Shown here one piece after another: positions 18,146 through 25,530 of a stretch of DNA of 34,685 bases. Below the pieces are notes generated by a model. That model worked only from the letters and a program-made list of their open reading frames with translations. It was not told the DNA's origin and did no database searches. The stretch comes from Phycisphaerae bacterium (GTDB lineage Bacteria; Planctomycetota; Phycisphaerae; Phycisphaerales; SM1A02). The DNA is taken from the NCBI GenBank assembly GCA_002709295.1, contig PAQL01000012.1:137032-171716 (forward strand), in the 5' to 3' direction. The position numbers and the translations under genes are program-made. Each line of letters starts with the position of its first letter. Positions within the stretch are counted from its first letter, which is position 1.

Positions 18146-18583
18146 ATGACCCACCGTCACCAGACAACATCCCCTCGCAGGCTCGCGCTGGCGCTGCTCC
18201 TCCCGATCCTGTTCGCCGGCTGCGCCGCCAATCCGTTCGAGTCGAATTACGTGGGAAGAACCCAGGGGCTCGAAGGCGAGCCGGTCAGGCTTCCCGGCAA
18301 GCAGGATCTCCGACGACTGGGGACCGCCCGATTCGACATCGACGAGATGGCGAACACCCTCCCCGGAGACGAACAGGCCCTGGAGACCGCCCGGGCCGTG
18401 GGCGCGAACGCCTACTGGTGGACGAGCCGGCCGAAGTTCAATGCCGGCAACACCGCCTCCCGGCAGCAGAGACAACGAGGCCGGGTCGGTTCAAGCGCGG
18501 TGCACGGCATCTCATACGACGAGAAGTCCATCAAGTGGTACACCTACGAGGCCATCTTCTACGCGGACCGTCCCTCCGATTGA
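18146..18583 (+). CDS. small lipoprotein of unknown function
   Basis: The 145-residue product has a classic lipoprotein signal: a basic start, the hydrophobic LALALLLPILFAGC, and a lipidated Cys at about residue 27. The mature protein is short. It includes FDIDEMANTLPGDEQALETARAVGAN, a segment resembling a small alpha/beta domain in which a helix is followed by NAYWWTSRPKF, and a C-terminal IKWYTYEAIFYADRPS strand. That pattern loosely resembles small lipoproteins with a YdgH/BhsA-like helix-strand unit, but I cannot assign a family. It follows the prepilin/lipoprotein pair by 55 bases and seems to have its own promoter. It is convergent with the metalloprotease gene, with a strong terminator hairpin between. 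Confidence 0.85.
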   Translation: MTHRHQTTSPRRLALALLLPILFAGCAANPFESNYVGRTQGLEGEPVRLPGKQDLRRLGTARFDIDEMANTLPGDEQALETARAVGANAYWWTSRPKFNAGNTASRQQRQRGRVGSSAVHGISYDEKSIKWYTYEAIFYADRPSD

Positions 18584-18649
18584 AGCGATCCGAGGGACTT
18601 CGCGGGTCACGACTTCGAGGGACACCGACATCCATCCGAATGAAGAGAA

Positions 18650-18683
18650 CGCCCCTCGACGGCCGGAAGGCCGCCGAGGGGCG
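18650..18683 (-). terminator. terminator of the zinc metalloprotease gene
   Basis: CGCCCCTCG pairs with CGAGGGGCG, and CGGCC with GGCCG inside it, around a four-base loop. On the plus strand the two stems are separated by an A-C mismatch. On the minus strand the same position is a G-U wobble, giving a continuous 15-bp stem followed by T-rich TTCTCTTCATT. Both points favour termination of the leftward metalloprotease transcript, whose stop lies 33 bases away, although it may work in both directions. Confidence 0.7.
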
Positions 18684-18715
18684 AATCATGGTCGTCGAAC
18701 CAGGAAGTGCGGGAC

Positions 18716-21553
18716 TCAGTCCATCCGGCTGAAGAAGGACATCAGGTCGATGGGTGCTCCGGAACCGCCCGAAGCCTGGTTGTAGATGTAATCGGAGTTG
18801 AGGACGCGATCGATGATCGCCCGGGCGTCCGCCAGGTGAGCCCTGGTGTACGGATCGAGACGGTTGCCGTCACGACTCAGAACCTCGCCGATCTCCTCCT
18901 CGAGGTCCCGAAGCTGGGCCCGGGCGAGACTTCCGACCGCGGTGGAACTGGCTCCGAAGCCGTTGTTCTCGCCTGCAAGATCGACGAGCCGCTCGAGGTG
19001 GCTCCTCTGCAGGTTGCGGCGAAGACTCGAGACATGAGGATCACTGGCGGTCCGGCGGCCCTCGGGGCGTTCGCCGAGCTCGGTCCAGACCGATGCCTTG
19101 ACCGTGTCCATCACCTCGGGGACGGTCAGGACGTCCTCGTCGGGCTCGGCCCGGAACTCGTTGTCGTAGACCCGGTTGAGGGTCGACGGGTTGAGCAGCT
19201 GGGTGAGAGCCGATCGCTGGACGCCCGCGATCGAGGAGTGGATCGGATAGGTGGCGTCCCGCTGGGTGTCGCGGATGCCACCATCATCGAACCACTTCTC
19301 GACCGTCATCTTCCGGAGCAGTTCCGGGGTCAGGCCGTAGGCCGCATCGGGCATGGTGTTGTCGAGGACGCAGGCCAGCGCTCGACGCTGCTGGTCGGCG
19401 GGGATCGACTCGATCGGGTCGAGTTCCATCCCCTTCTTGACACGGTTGACCGTCGAGCCGCCGATCCAGTTGCTCGCGATGCCGATCGCACCACGATGCT
19501 TTCGGAGCAGCATCTCGTAGGCCCGTCGAGCCTTCGCCCAGCCCTCGCCGTCGTCGACCATCTCATCGATGATCCGGGTGCGAAGCTCGACGACCATGGC
19601 GATCTGGGCATCGGCGTAGTCGAGCGGATTCTCGGCGTTGTCGAATCGGCGAGCCATCGGGTCGGGACCGCTGGTGTCCTCGTCGGTGGCGTAACGAAGC
19701 GCCGGCTCGTTGGAACGGGCCAGGATCTCCTTGGTGTCGCCGGGGGCGTACCCGTAGGCGATCGCCCACATGTCGTAGGGACCGATGGTGTTCGTGGTCC
19801 AGGGGCCCTGCACGACATCCTCGCCGAACGCGATGTTGACCGGCAGGTAGTCCATGATCGAGGAGGAGGTCGGACCCTCGAAGCCCTCGCTGTTCATCTC
19901 CTTGTAGGAGACGAGCTGCGAGCCCTTGAAGTTGTGTCGAAGCCCGAGCGTGTGCCCGACCTCGTGCATGATCAGGTCCTTCACCAGCGGCCCGATGAAC
20001 TCCTCGGGCACGCCGTCGAGCGTCTGGCCGCCGTCGGCACCGAGCTTCGGACCCATGAGTCCGAGGAGGTCGGCGTTCATCCGCATGAAGCCGACGTCGA
20101 ACGCCTTGCGGGCCGCGTTGGTGCAGGCGGTGACCGCGTGCTCGGTGCTCTCGATGGCCTCGCCGTCGGGGCCGGCTCCGGCCACGAGCTTGCCGATGCC
20201 GTCGTGCGACGGGTGCATCCCACGCAGTCCCTCGTCCTTGAGCTGGGCGTACCGCTCCGCGATCTGGCGGGCGACGTTCTCCTGCTCGTGACGCGGCGAC
20301 AGCAGGACCCGGGGGTCGTACTCGGGACGGGTGGCGAGCCACTCGATGGTCTCGGTGCCGAAGGACTCCACCGAATCGTGGGGGATCTGGCGGTCCCAGG
20401 TGTCGACCCAGCCGCTGATGAATCCTTCGTCGATCACGATGTCGGCGTCGAGGATCTCACCGGTCTTGGGATTGGCCCGGCTGGGGCCGATCGCGAAGCC
20501 CATGTCGGCGTTGGTCCAGCAGATGAAGTTGTAGCGGGCATCCTCCGGATCCTTGTCCATGTGGGTGCCGGTGGTCTTGTCCTGCTGATACACGATGATC
20601 GCGTTGTCGAAGCCGACCTGCTCGAAGGCCTTGTTCCATTCGAGAAGTCCGTCCCGGACCCATCGGCGATAGCGGACGGGCACGGGGTGCTCGACGTAGA
20701 AGATGATGGGTTCCTTCGGCGGGCTCAGCTTCAGGCTCGGATCGGCCTTCTGGAGGTTCCACCGGTTGATGTACCGCTTCCAGGGGGTGTCCGCGGAGGG
20801 ATCGCCGAGGTCCTTCACGCTGGTGGTGAAGTACCCGACGCGATCGTCGGCCATGCGAGGCTTGTAGGTGCTCCGCGCCGGGATCTCGGCGATGGAGTAC
20901 GCCAGGGTCGCGAAGCGTCCGTTGCCAAGCGGCATCTCGTACTCGATCTCGACGTTGGTCGGGAAGGTCTTCGCCTTCTCCACGGTGACGAGACGGGAGT
21001 TCGCACCCGAGACCCGACCGCCGAAGAAGGTTCTCGCTCCACTCACGAACATCTGGTTCATGTCGATGATCGGGCCGCCACCGGGTCCCATGGTCAGGAT
21101 CGGGATCTCGGTGATGACGCGGTCGGTGAAGACGCGGCCGGTCGCGGAACGACTTTCGGTGTCACCGGTGGAGATCGTCGCGAAGTTGGGCTCGATCAGG
21201 GCGAGTCGCTTGCCGAATCTCTTGAACCGGGCGTACTGATCTCCGGCGTGGACCGCCGAGGTCTGAATGCCTCCGGCCACCGTCCAGGACATGAACAGGT
21301 CCTGCTTCTCGAAGGTTCGAGGAAGCTCGGCGATGATCCGCTGGTCCTTCTTGTTCACCCAGAGTCGGTACATCCCCTTGGTGCCCTCGGGGGCGGCCAC
21401 CTCGGTGAAGCCCTCGGAGATGCTGGCGAACGGGGGGAAGTCGGGCCGGGCAGCCTGTTGCGAGGACGCCGCCATGGCGATCGCCGGCGCGGGGGCGATG
21501 AGGCCGGTGAGACCGGCGGCACCTGCGAGAACGAGAGTTCGGAACTGGCCCAT
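18716..21553 (-). CDS. secreted zinc-dependent metalloprotease (DUF4953/DUF5117 type)
   Basis: The 945-residue product belongs to the large bacterial zinc-dependent metalloproteases with DUF5117 and DUF4953 regions. A signal peptide (MGQFRTLVLAGAAGLTGL ... AIAMA) is followed by an N-terminal beta region with FMSWTVAGG, then YFVTTS-like VGYFTTSVKDLGD and FYVEHPVPVRYRRWVRDGLLEWNKAFE, all characteristic of the family. The zinc site HEVGHTLGLRHNFKGS (His530, Glu531, His534, His540) is the metzincin pattern HExxHxxGxxH and is intact, and a Met follows in SSSIMDYLP. It should be an active extracytoplasmic endopeptidase; its substrate is unknown. Two starts are possible: ATG 21568, and ATG 21553, which has GGAG nine bases upstream and a better signal; I prefer 21553. 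A terminator hairpin follows the gene. Confidence 0.94.
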   Translation of the reverse strand: MGQFRTLVLAGAAGLTGLIAPAPAIAMAASSQQAARPDFPPFASISEGFTEVAAPEGTKGMYRLWVNKKDQRIIAELPRTFEKQDLFMSWTVAGGIQTSAVHAGDQYARFKRFGKRLALIEPNFATISTGDTESRSATGRVFTDRVITEIPILTMGPGGGPIIDMNQMFVSGARTFFGGRVSGANSRLVTVEKAKTFPTNVEIEYEMPLGNGRFATLAYSIAEIPARSTYKPRMADDRVGYFTTSVKDLGDPSADTPWKRYINRWNLQKADPSLKLSPPKEPIIFYVEHPVPVRYRRWVRDGLLEWNKAFEQVGFDNAIIVYQQDKTTGTHMDKDPEDARYNFICWTNADMGFAIGPSRANPKTGEILDADIVIDEGFISGWVDTWDRQIPHDSVESFGTETIEWLATRPEYDPRVLLSPRHEQENVARQIAERYAQLKDEGLRGMHPSHDGIGKLVAGAGPDGEAIESTEHAVTACTNAARKAFDVGFMRMNADLLGLMGPKLGADGGQTLDGVPEEFIGPLVKDLIMHEVGHTLGLRHNFKGSQLVSYKEMNSEGFEGPTSSSIMDYLPVNIAFGEDVVQGPWTTNTIGPYDMWAIAYGYAPGDTKEILARSNEPALRYATDEDTSGPDPMARRFDNAENPLDYADAQIAMVVELRTRIIDEMVDDGEGWAKARRAYEMLLRKHRGAIGIASNWIGGSTVNRVKKGMELDPIESIPADQQRRALACVLDNTMPDAAYGLTPELLRKMTVEKWFDDGGIRDTQRDATYPIHSSIAGVQRSALTQLLNPSTLNRVYDNEFRAEPDEDVLTVPEVMDTVKASVWTELGERPEGRRTASDPHVSSLRRNLQRSHLERLVDLAGENNGFGASSTAVGSLARAQLRDLEEEIGEVLSRDGNRLDPYTRAHLADARAIIDRVLNSDYIYNQASGGSGAPIDLMSFFSRMD

Positions 21554-21568
21554 GAACGAAGACTCCAT

Positions 21569-21973
21569 GAAGTGAACGATCTGACGTCGGCGGATGGTCG
21601 GCCGGCCGGAGAACCGGGGACGCCATGAACCGCAAATGATACGGTTCCGAAGCGGCCCGCCCCTGTAATTCGTAGGCGAATCAACCCTCTTACCACGCGG
21701 ATTCCAGCAGGTTTCCGGGGGTTCCCACCCCTCGAGAGGGATCGGTTTCCGCCCGGTGGTCGGCTGAAGACTCGCCCGGGTCAGGATTCCCGAGGCAGGC
21801 TGACCCGAAAAAATCGTTTTTCAGGCCCAAGAACGCGGTTTTTGGAGCCGAGATCCGATCTCCGCACACTGAAGAACCGCACGACCCGAAGTCGAAGTCT
21901 CGACTCGCTGACCACCAGCACGGGGTGGAGGATGCTGGGCTGAAATCGGCCTGAAGGCCCGTGATCAGCACCC
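21569..21973. other. intergenic region with AT-rich hairpins and promoter of the metalloprotease
   Basis: This 405-base stretch holds no convincing gene; a 102-codon minus-strand frame has codon use unlike genes here. Contents are as follows. A small hairpin GGCC-TGAA-GGCC near 21954 lies just after the stop of the FG-GAP gene and could end its transcript. The motif CTGAAATCGGC at 21942 recurs at 25370. GAGAT-CCG-ATCTC lies at 21850-21862 and AGTCGA-AGTC-TCGACT at 21890-21905. An A6/T5 hairpin is near 21809-21825, and CCCTC-GA-GAGGG is near 21729-21740. A -10-like TATCAT (minus strand, 21636-21641) inside an inverted repeat probably drives the metalloprotease gene. Confidence 0.5.
21627..21647 (-). 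promoter_or_regulatory. inverted repeat around a -10 box of the metalloprotease gene
   Basis: GAACCG and CGGTTC form 6-bp arms separated by nine bases. On the minus strand the spacer holds TATCAT, the same -10 hexamer as at 16792. A regulator bound here would cover the promoter. No convincing -35 is seen. Confidence 0.35.
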
Positions 21974-23473
21974 TCAACCGGGGCCGAGTCCATGCCACTC
22001 GGCGATCACCGCGAGCAGATCCGTCACATCAACCCGGCCATCACAGTTGGTGTCACCGAGGCATGAGCCCGAACAGGCCCCCCAGCCGTTGATCACCCCG
22101 AGCAGATCACTCACATTCACGGTGCCGTTCCCATCGACGTCGGCACCCGTGACGCTGAAGCTCAGCACTCGTCCCCCGCCCCCGTTGGAGGGTCCGGTGG
22201 CGGATGCATGGAGATGCCCATCCTCCACCTCGATGTCGCTTCCCAGCCTCTCCAGCCGCGCCTCGGAGGCCCGGTAGATCCGAGTGCACCCCTCGGTCCC
22301 GTCGATGGGAATCCCGAACACCGCACCGGTGTTGGTCCAGCCCCGGTTGAAGGAGGTGCCCGGCGCTCCGACGAAGAGGATGCCTTCCTCCAGATCCAGA
22401 CAGTCACCGAATTCGATGACCGACATGTCCTCCACTGCCGGGGCCTCGATCATGTCGATCATCGACCACTCACCGGGGGCCTCCTCTCGATAGAGGATCA
22501 CCACGCCATCACCATCACGCCCGGGTGCCGAGACCGCGGCATGGATCCCGTCGATCGCGACGGCGCTTCCGAAACCATCGAAGTCATCGAATGCGCCGCC
22601 CGGCACCGCCGGTGGAAACAGCGAGGCAAGGAGATCGAGACGGGGCGGGCCGGTCTTGCCTCCGGTGCTCACCGCGTAGATGTGGGCCGCCCCAGGGTCA
22701 CCGGACCCGGGATCGGGAACCGAACCGACGATGACCCGTTCGGATCCGGCGTCGGCGGCCATCGACAGTCCGAAGACCCCGGCCGGGCCCGAGCCCCTGG
22801 CACGAGGCAGCATGCCGAGCGACGCAAAGTTCGTGGTATCGAAGACCTCGACACCACCCCGCAGTGCGATTCCACTCTGGAAACCGGCGATGCCGACCAG
22901 AAGCACGTCCTCGCGAAGCAGGACGGTGGAGCCGAATCCCCAGCTGACATCGCGATCCGATGGCTCGATGACGTGCTGGATCACTTCCGTGTCCTCGAGC
23001 CCGATGATCGACACCCGCCCCAGATCCGGTCGCTCCCCGGGATCGCCCGGATCCTCGCGCCAGGGCTCCCCCACCGCCGCTCGAAGTCCATGCAGGTCGA
23101 CCGCACTGCCGAAGCGCGGGCAGGCTCCGCCGGAATCGTATGACATGCAGGAGGTCCGATCGCCGGGACCGACATCCTCTCCGTTGAGAATCACCGGATC
23201 GAGGCCCGAGGAGAACAGGACCGCCCGTCCCCATGAGCCTCCATTCTCCTTCAATCCCAATGGATCCCCGACCAGCAGTCGTCCCTGATCGAACGCGATC
23301 GAGCGGCCGAAGCGGTACGGTTCCGCGCCGTTTCCAGATCCCTCCTCGGGATTCTGCATCACGAGGAACTCCTGTCGCACCTCTCCGGCGTCGGAGGGAC
23401 GGTCATCGAATGCCCCGAGGATTCCAATGAGGATCACGGCGGCAGCACGGCCGGTACGGGTCGCGGTGTTCAT
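21974..23473 (-). CDS. secreted FG-GAP repeat protein with C-terminal dockerin-like repeats
   Basis: The 499-residue product has a signal peptide (AAAVILIGILGAF) and at least five FG-GAP-like blades visible as paired motifs of FGS plus V-x-V/A-G/S-x-P: FGRSIAFDQGRLLVGDP, FGSAVDLHGLRAAVGEP, FGSTVLLREDVLLVGIA, FGSAVAIDGIHAAVSAP and FGDCLDLEEGILFVGAP. These predict a beta-propeller. The C-terminus has two calcium-binding, dockerin-like repeats, DVDGNGTVNVSDLLGVINGW and DTNCDGRVDVTDLLAVIAEW, a common ending of secreted planctomycete proteins. Its role is probably surface binding or display; no enzyme motif is seen. I chose the ATG at 23473 because it begins the signal peptide, with GGAG about ten bases upstream. 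The frame extends to 23773 but has no coding character there. Confidence 0.88.
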   Translation of the reverse strand: MNTATRTGRAAAVILIGILGAFDDRPSDAGEVRQEFLVMQNPEEGSGNGAEPYRFGRSIAFDQGRLLVGDPLGLKENGGSWGRAVLFSSGLDPVILNGEDVGPGDRTSCMSYDSGGACPRFGSAVDLHGLRAAVGEPWREDPGDPGERPDLGRVSIIGLEDTEVIQHVIEPSDRDVSWGFGSTVLLREDVLLVGIAGFQSGIALRGGVEVFDTTNFASLGMLPRARGSGPAGVFGLSMAADAGSERVIVGSVPDPGSGDPGAAHIYAVSTGGKTGPPRLDLLASLFPPAVPGGAFDDFDGFGSAVAIDGIHAAVSAPGRDGDGVVILYREEAPGEWSMIDMIEAPAVEDMSVIEFGDCLDLEEGILFVGAPGTSFNRGWTNTGAVFGIPIDGTEGCTRIYRASEARLERLGSDIEVEDGHLHASATGPSNGGGGRVLSFSVTGADVDGNGTVNVSDLLGVINGWGACSGSCLGDTNCDGRVDVTDLLAVIAEWHGLGPG

Positions 23474-23696
23474 GTCCTGGAAGCTCCATATTGCTTCCTC
23501 GCCCCACGGGAAGCGTGCATCCGCTTCAGGCGGGGATCGATCTGCTCCAGAATCCGATGCAACCAGCTCATCGGTCCCGACATGCATGACATGACGAGCG
23601 GGGAGGCTGCTCTGGAAGCTCTTCGTGAACACCACCTGAAACGATCTGTTCAGGAGATCTGTAGGCTCGGCCGGTTCCCCGAGGCAACTCCCGGGC

Positions 23697-24755
23697 TCAG
23701 GAATCCCGCCGGTGCACCGGCGAGGTGATCGGGCGTTGATCCACGTCGGGCCCGACGACCCCGACCGCGGCATGCCCGGGGCCCGAACCCTGGGAATGAA
23801 GGACCTTCAACCGGACCTTCCCCCCCTTTCGAAGCGGAATCGGATCCGTGACCTGGCCGGGTCGACCCTCCCATGAGTCGGGGTCGGTCCACCCACCCAG
23901 ACGGGCGGAACCCAGCAGGAGCGCCTGATCGTCGTCGGATCGAACCTCCAGCAGGGCGAAGTCGTCGGCGGAGAGCATGAAGCGGTACTCGCCGTCGCGT
24001 GGAGCCGTCCAGGTGCCGGTCAGACGTGTGGCGACCGAAATCCCGATGTCCGGCGGAGTCGAGAGGTCGACGACCCGGTTCCGACGATCGGGCTTTCGAT
24101 CGAAGACGTCGATGCCGCTCGGATCCTGCTTGGGAACGCCCGACCACGACTCGAAGAGGAACTGAGGCTCGACGATGCAGCCGAGCGGGATCGGTCTATC
24201 GATCCCCGACCGCGGCACCTTCCACCCGATGCTCAGATGATCGGCGCCACTGACGTCTCGATGTCGCGCCTCGACGTAGCACCGCTGCCCCTTGATCAAG
24301 GTGACGGGTCGGGACATCTGCCCGGATCCATTGAAGTCGTCCGGTGCGGTGAACCCCGTGACACTCGCCACCACCATCGCGTTCTTCGAATCACCCTCGG
24401 GAGCGATCAGAAGCACCGCATCGTCGTCGGCGGCGATCGCGAATCGATACGCCCCGGTGGCCGGAGCCTCGATCCATCCCCGGATCCGCTGCACGAAACC
24501 GTCGCCGAGATCATCCGCGCCGACCGGAATCGTGACGATGTCGACACGATCGGGCGTCGACCCGAACGTCGCGGCATCCCGAAGGGCCTCGGCAGGCACC
24601 CGGCCCATCCAGACCTCGCGCGCGAAGACGAATGGACGTTCCGGATCCGGACCGGCCTGGGCTCGGGCCGTTTCGGAGACGAGGCCTCCCAGGACCATGG
24701 AAAGGACCACCACCGCGATCCTGCGAACGCTGGTGGTGAAGAGGGGGCTGTGCAT
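23697..24755 (-). CDS. secreted protein with two PA14 domains
   Basis: The 352-residue product has a signal peptide (IAVVVLSMVLGGLVSETARAQA) and two PA14 domains, a beta-barrel found in carbohydrate-active enzymes, adhesins and toxins that usually binds glycans. The first (about residues 38-165) contains FVQRIRGWIEAPATGAYRFAI with DDDAVLLI and the ligand-type loop LIKGQRCYVEARHRDVSGADHLSIGW. The second (about 185-325) contains RLTGTWTAPRDGEYRFMLSADDFALLEV, then IPLRKGGKVRLKVLHSQGSGPGHAAVGV. No catalytic domain is present, so a glycan-binding or structural surface role is likely. The ATG at 24755 has AGGAG eight bases upstream, an ideal Shine-Dalgarno, which fixes the start although the frame runs on to 25337. 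The gene is divergent from the decayed DUF2231-like gene, with a strong dyad between. Confidence 0.88.
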   Translation of the reverse strand: MHSPLFTTSVRRIAVVVLSMVLGGLVSETARAQAGPDPERPFVFAREVWMGRVPAEALRDAATFGSTPDRVDIVTIPVGADDLGDGFVQRIRGWIEAPATGAYRFAIAADDDAVLLIAPEGDSKNAMVVASVTGFTAPDDFNGSGQMSRPVTLIKGQRCYVEARHRDVSGADHLSIGWKVPRSGIDRPIPLGCIVEPQFLFESWSGVPKQDPSGIDVFDRKPDRRNRVVDLSTPPDIGISVATRLTGTWTAPRDGEYRFMLSADDFALLEVRSDDDQALLLGSARLGGWTDPDSWEGRPGQVTDPIPLRKGGKVRLKVLHSQGSGPGHAAVGVVGPDVDQRPITSPVHRRDS

Positions 24756-24797
24756 GTCGATGGCTCCTGATCCGGTCGTCGCGCCCATCGCGATCGA

Positions 24798-24819
24798 GGC
24801 AGGGTGAGCGTACCCTGCC
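24798..24819 (-). promoter_or_regulatory. 22-base dyad in the divergent promoter region
   Basis: GGCAGGGT and ACCCTGCC are perfect 8-bp inverted repeats separated by GAGCGT. On the minus strand the centre reads TACGCT, the same -10-like hexamer seen before serC, so the site may overlap the PA14 gene promoter. A repressor operator is the simplest reading; an RNA hairpin in the leader is the alternative. Confidence 0.45.
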
Positions 24820-24870
24820 CACCGAAGCAGGCATGGAGCGTCGGTCCCCTTCGTGATTCGAAGCAGCCAG

Positions 24871-25373
24871 ATGTCCGATCTTCTCGAGAGCCTTCGACAA
24901 TCCTTCGCTGATGCGGTGACCCGACACGCGAGGCTCGTCCACCTCTCCATCGCCGTGACGCTGCTGACGATTCCGTTCGTGATCGTCCCACCTTTTCTCG
25001 GCTCCCGGAGGCCCACCACCTTCCGCATGGTGCTGGCGCTCATCGTCTTCCCGATCGCCGTGATGGCCGGGCAGGCGAGTGAGGCGTGAGAGACCGCCCG
25101 GACGGTGGTCGAGGCGAGGCTGCCGGGCCGGCAGGCCCTGGATGTCCTTGCACGGCACGCGACCATCGGCGAGCGAATCCCCCTGCTGATGGCCTGACCG
25201 CGGTTCTGGTCGGATCGATCGCGATCAGGATTCGCTGGGGCCGACTCGGCTGCAGCGTGCTCGCCATCGGCGTCGCGGTGACGAATGCGGCCGTGATGGT
25301 GATCGCATCCGATGACGGAGGCCGCCTGGTCCATCACCCGGACCGCACCCCCGGGGGCTGGAATCAGGACTGA
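24871..25373 (+). pseudogene. decayed DUF2231-like membrane protein gene
   Basis: An ATG at 24871 opens 72 codons with two membrane segments (LVHLSIAVTLLTIPFVIVPP and FRMVLALIVFPIAVMAG). The frame then meets TGA at 25087, but protein-like sequence continues in the same frame for about 34 codons (TARTVVEARLPGRQALDVLA, then RHATIGERIPLLMA). After another TGA the same pattern resumes in the next frame (LTAVLVGSIAI; LGCSVLAIGVAVTNAAVMV) and ends in GGRLVHHPD. The order of helices and the closing GGRLV are typical of DUF2231 membrane proteins. The simplest reading is one nonsense change plus loss of one base near 25195, where gccctg has become gcctg. The two surviving short frames might still be expressed, since the second begins with GTGA overlapping the first stop. 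The family assignment is moderate. Confidence 0.6.
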
Positions 25374-25530
25374 AATCGGCTCTCCAACCCTCGAAGAGAG
25401 GTCGCCGTCGACCCAATGGCGGCAAAGCCTCTCGAAATGGTCGGCCGATCGGCTAGGGTTGTGGAGGTCTCTTCACGACGACTTCGGAACTTCGGCGGAA
25501 TCCATCCGGTATGTCCCCGTTCAGAGCATC

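Noticed and set aside
18707-21628. A 973-codon open frame on the plus strand.
   Set aside because: It is antisense to the metalloprotease gene, whose intact HEVGHTLGLRH site and signal peptide show the real strand. The long opposite frame is a side effect of high GC and codon bias.
21690-21998. A 102-codon minus-strand frame in the gap after the FG-GAP gene.
   Set aside because: It spans hairpins and AT-rich tracts, has no Shine-Dalgarno, and overlaps the end of the FG-GAP gene in another frame.
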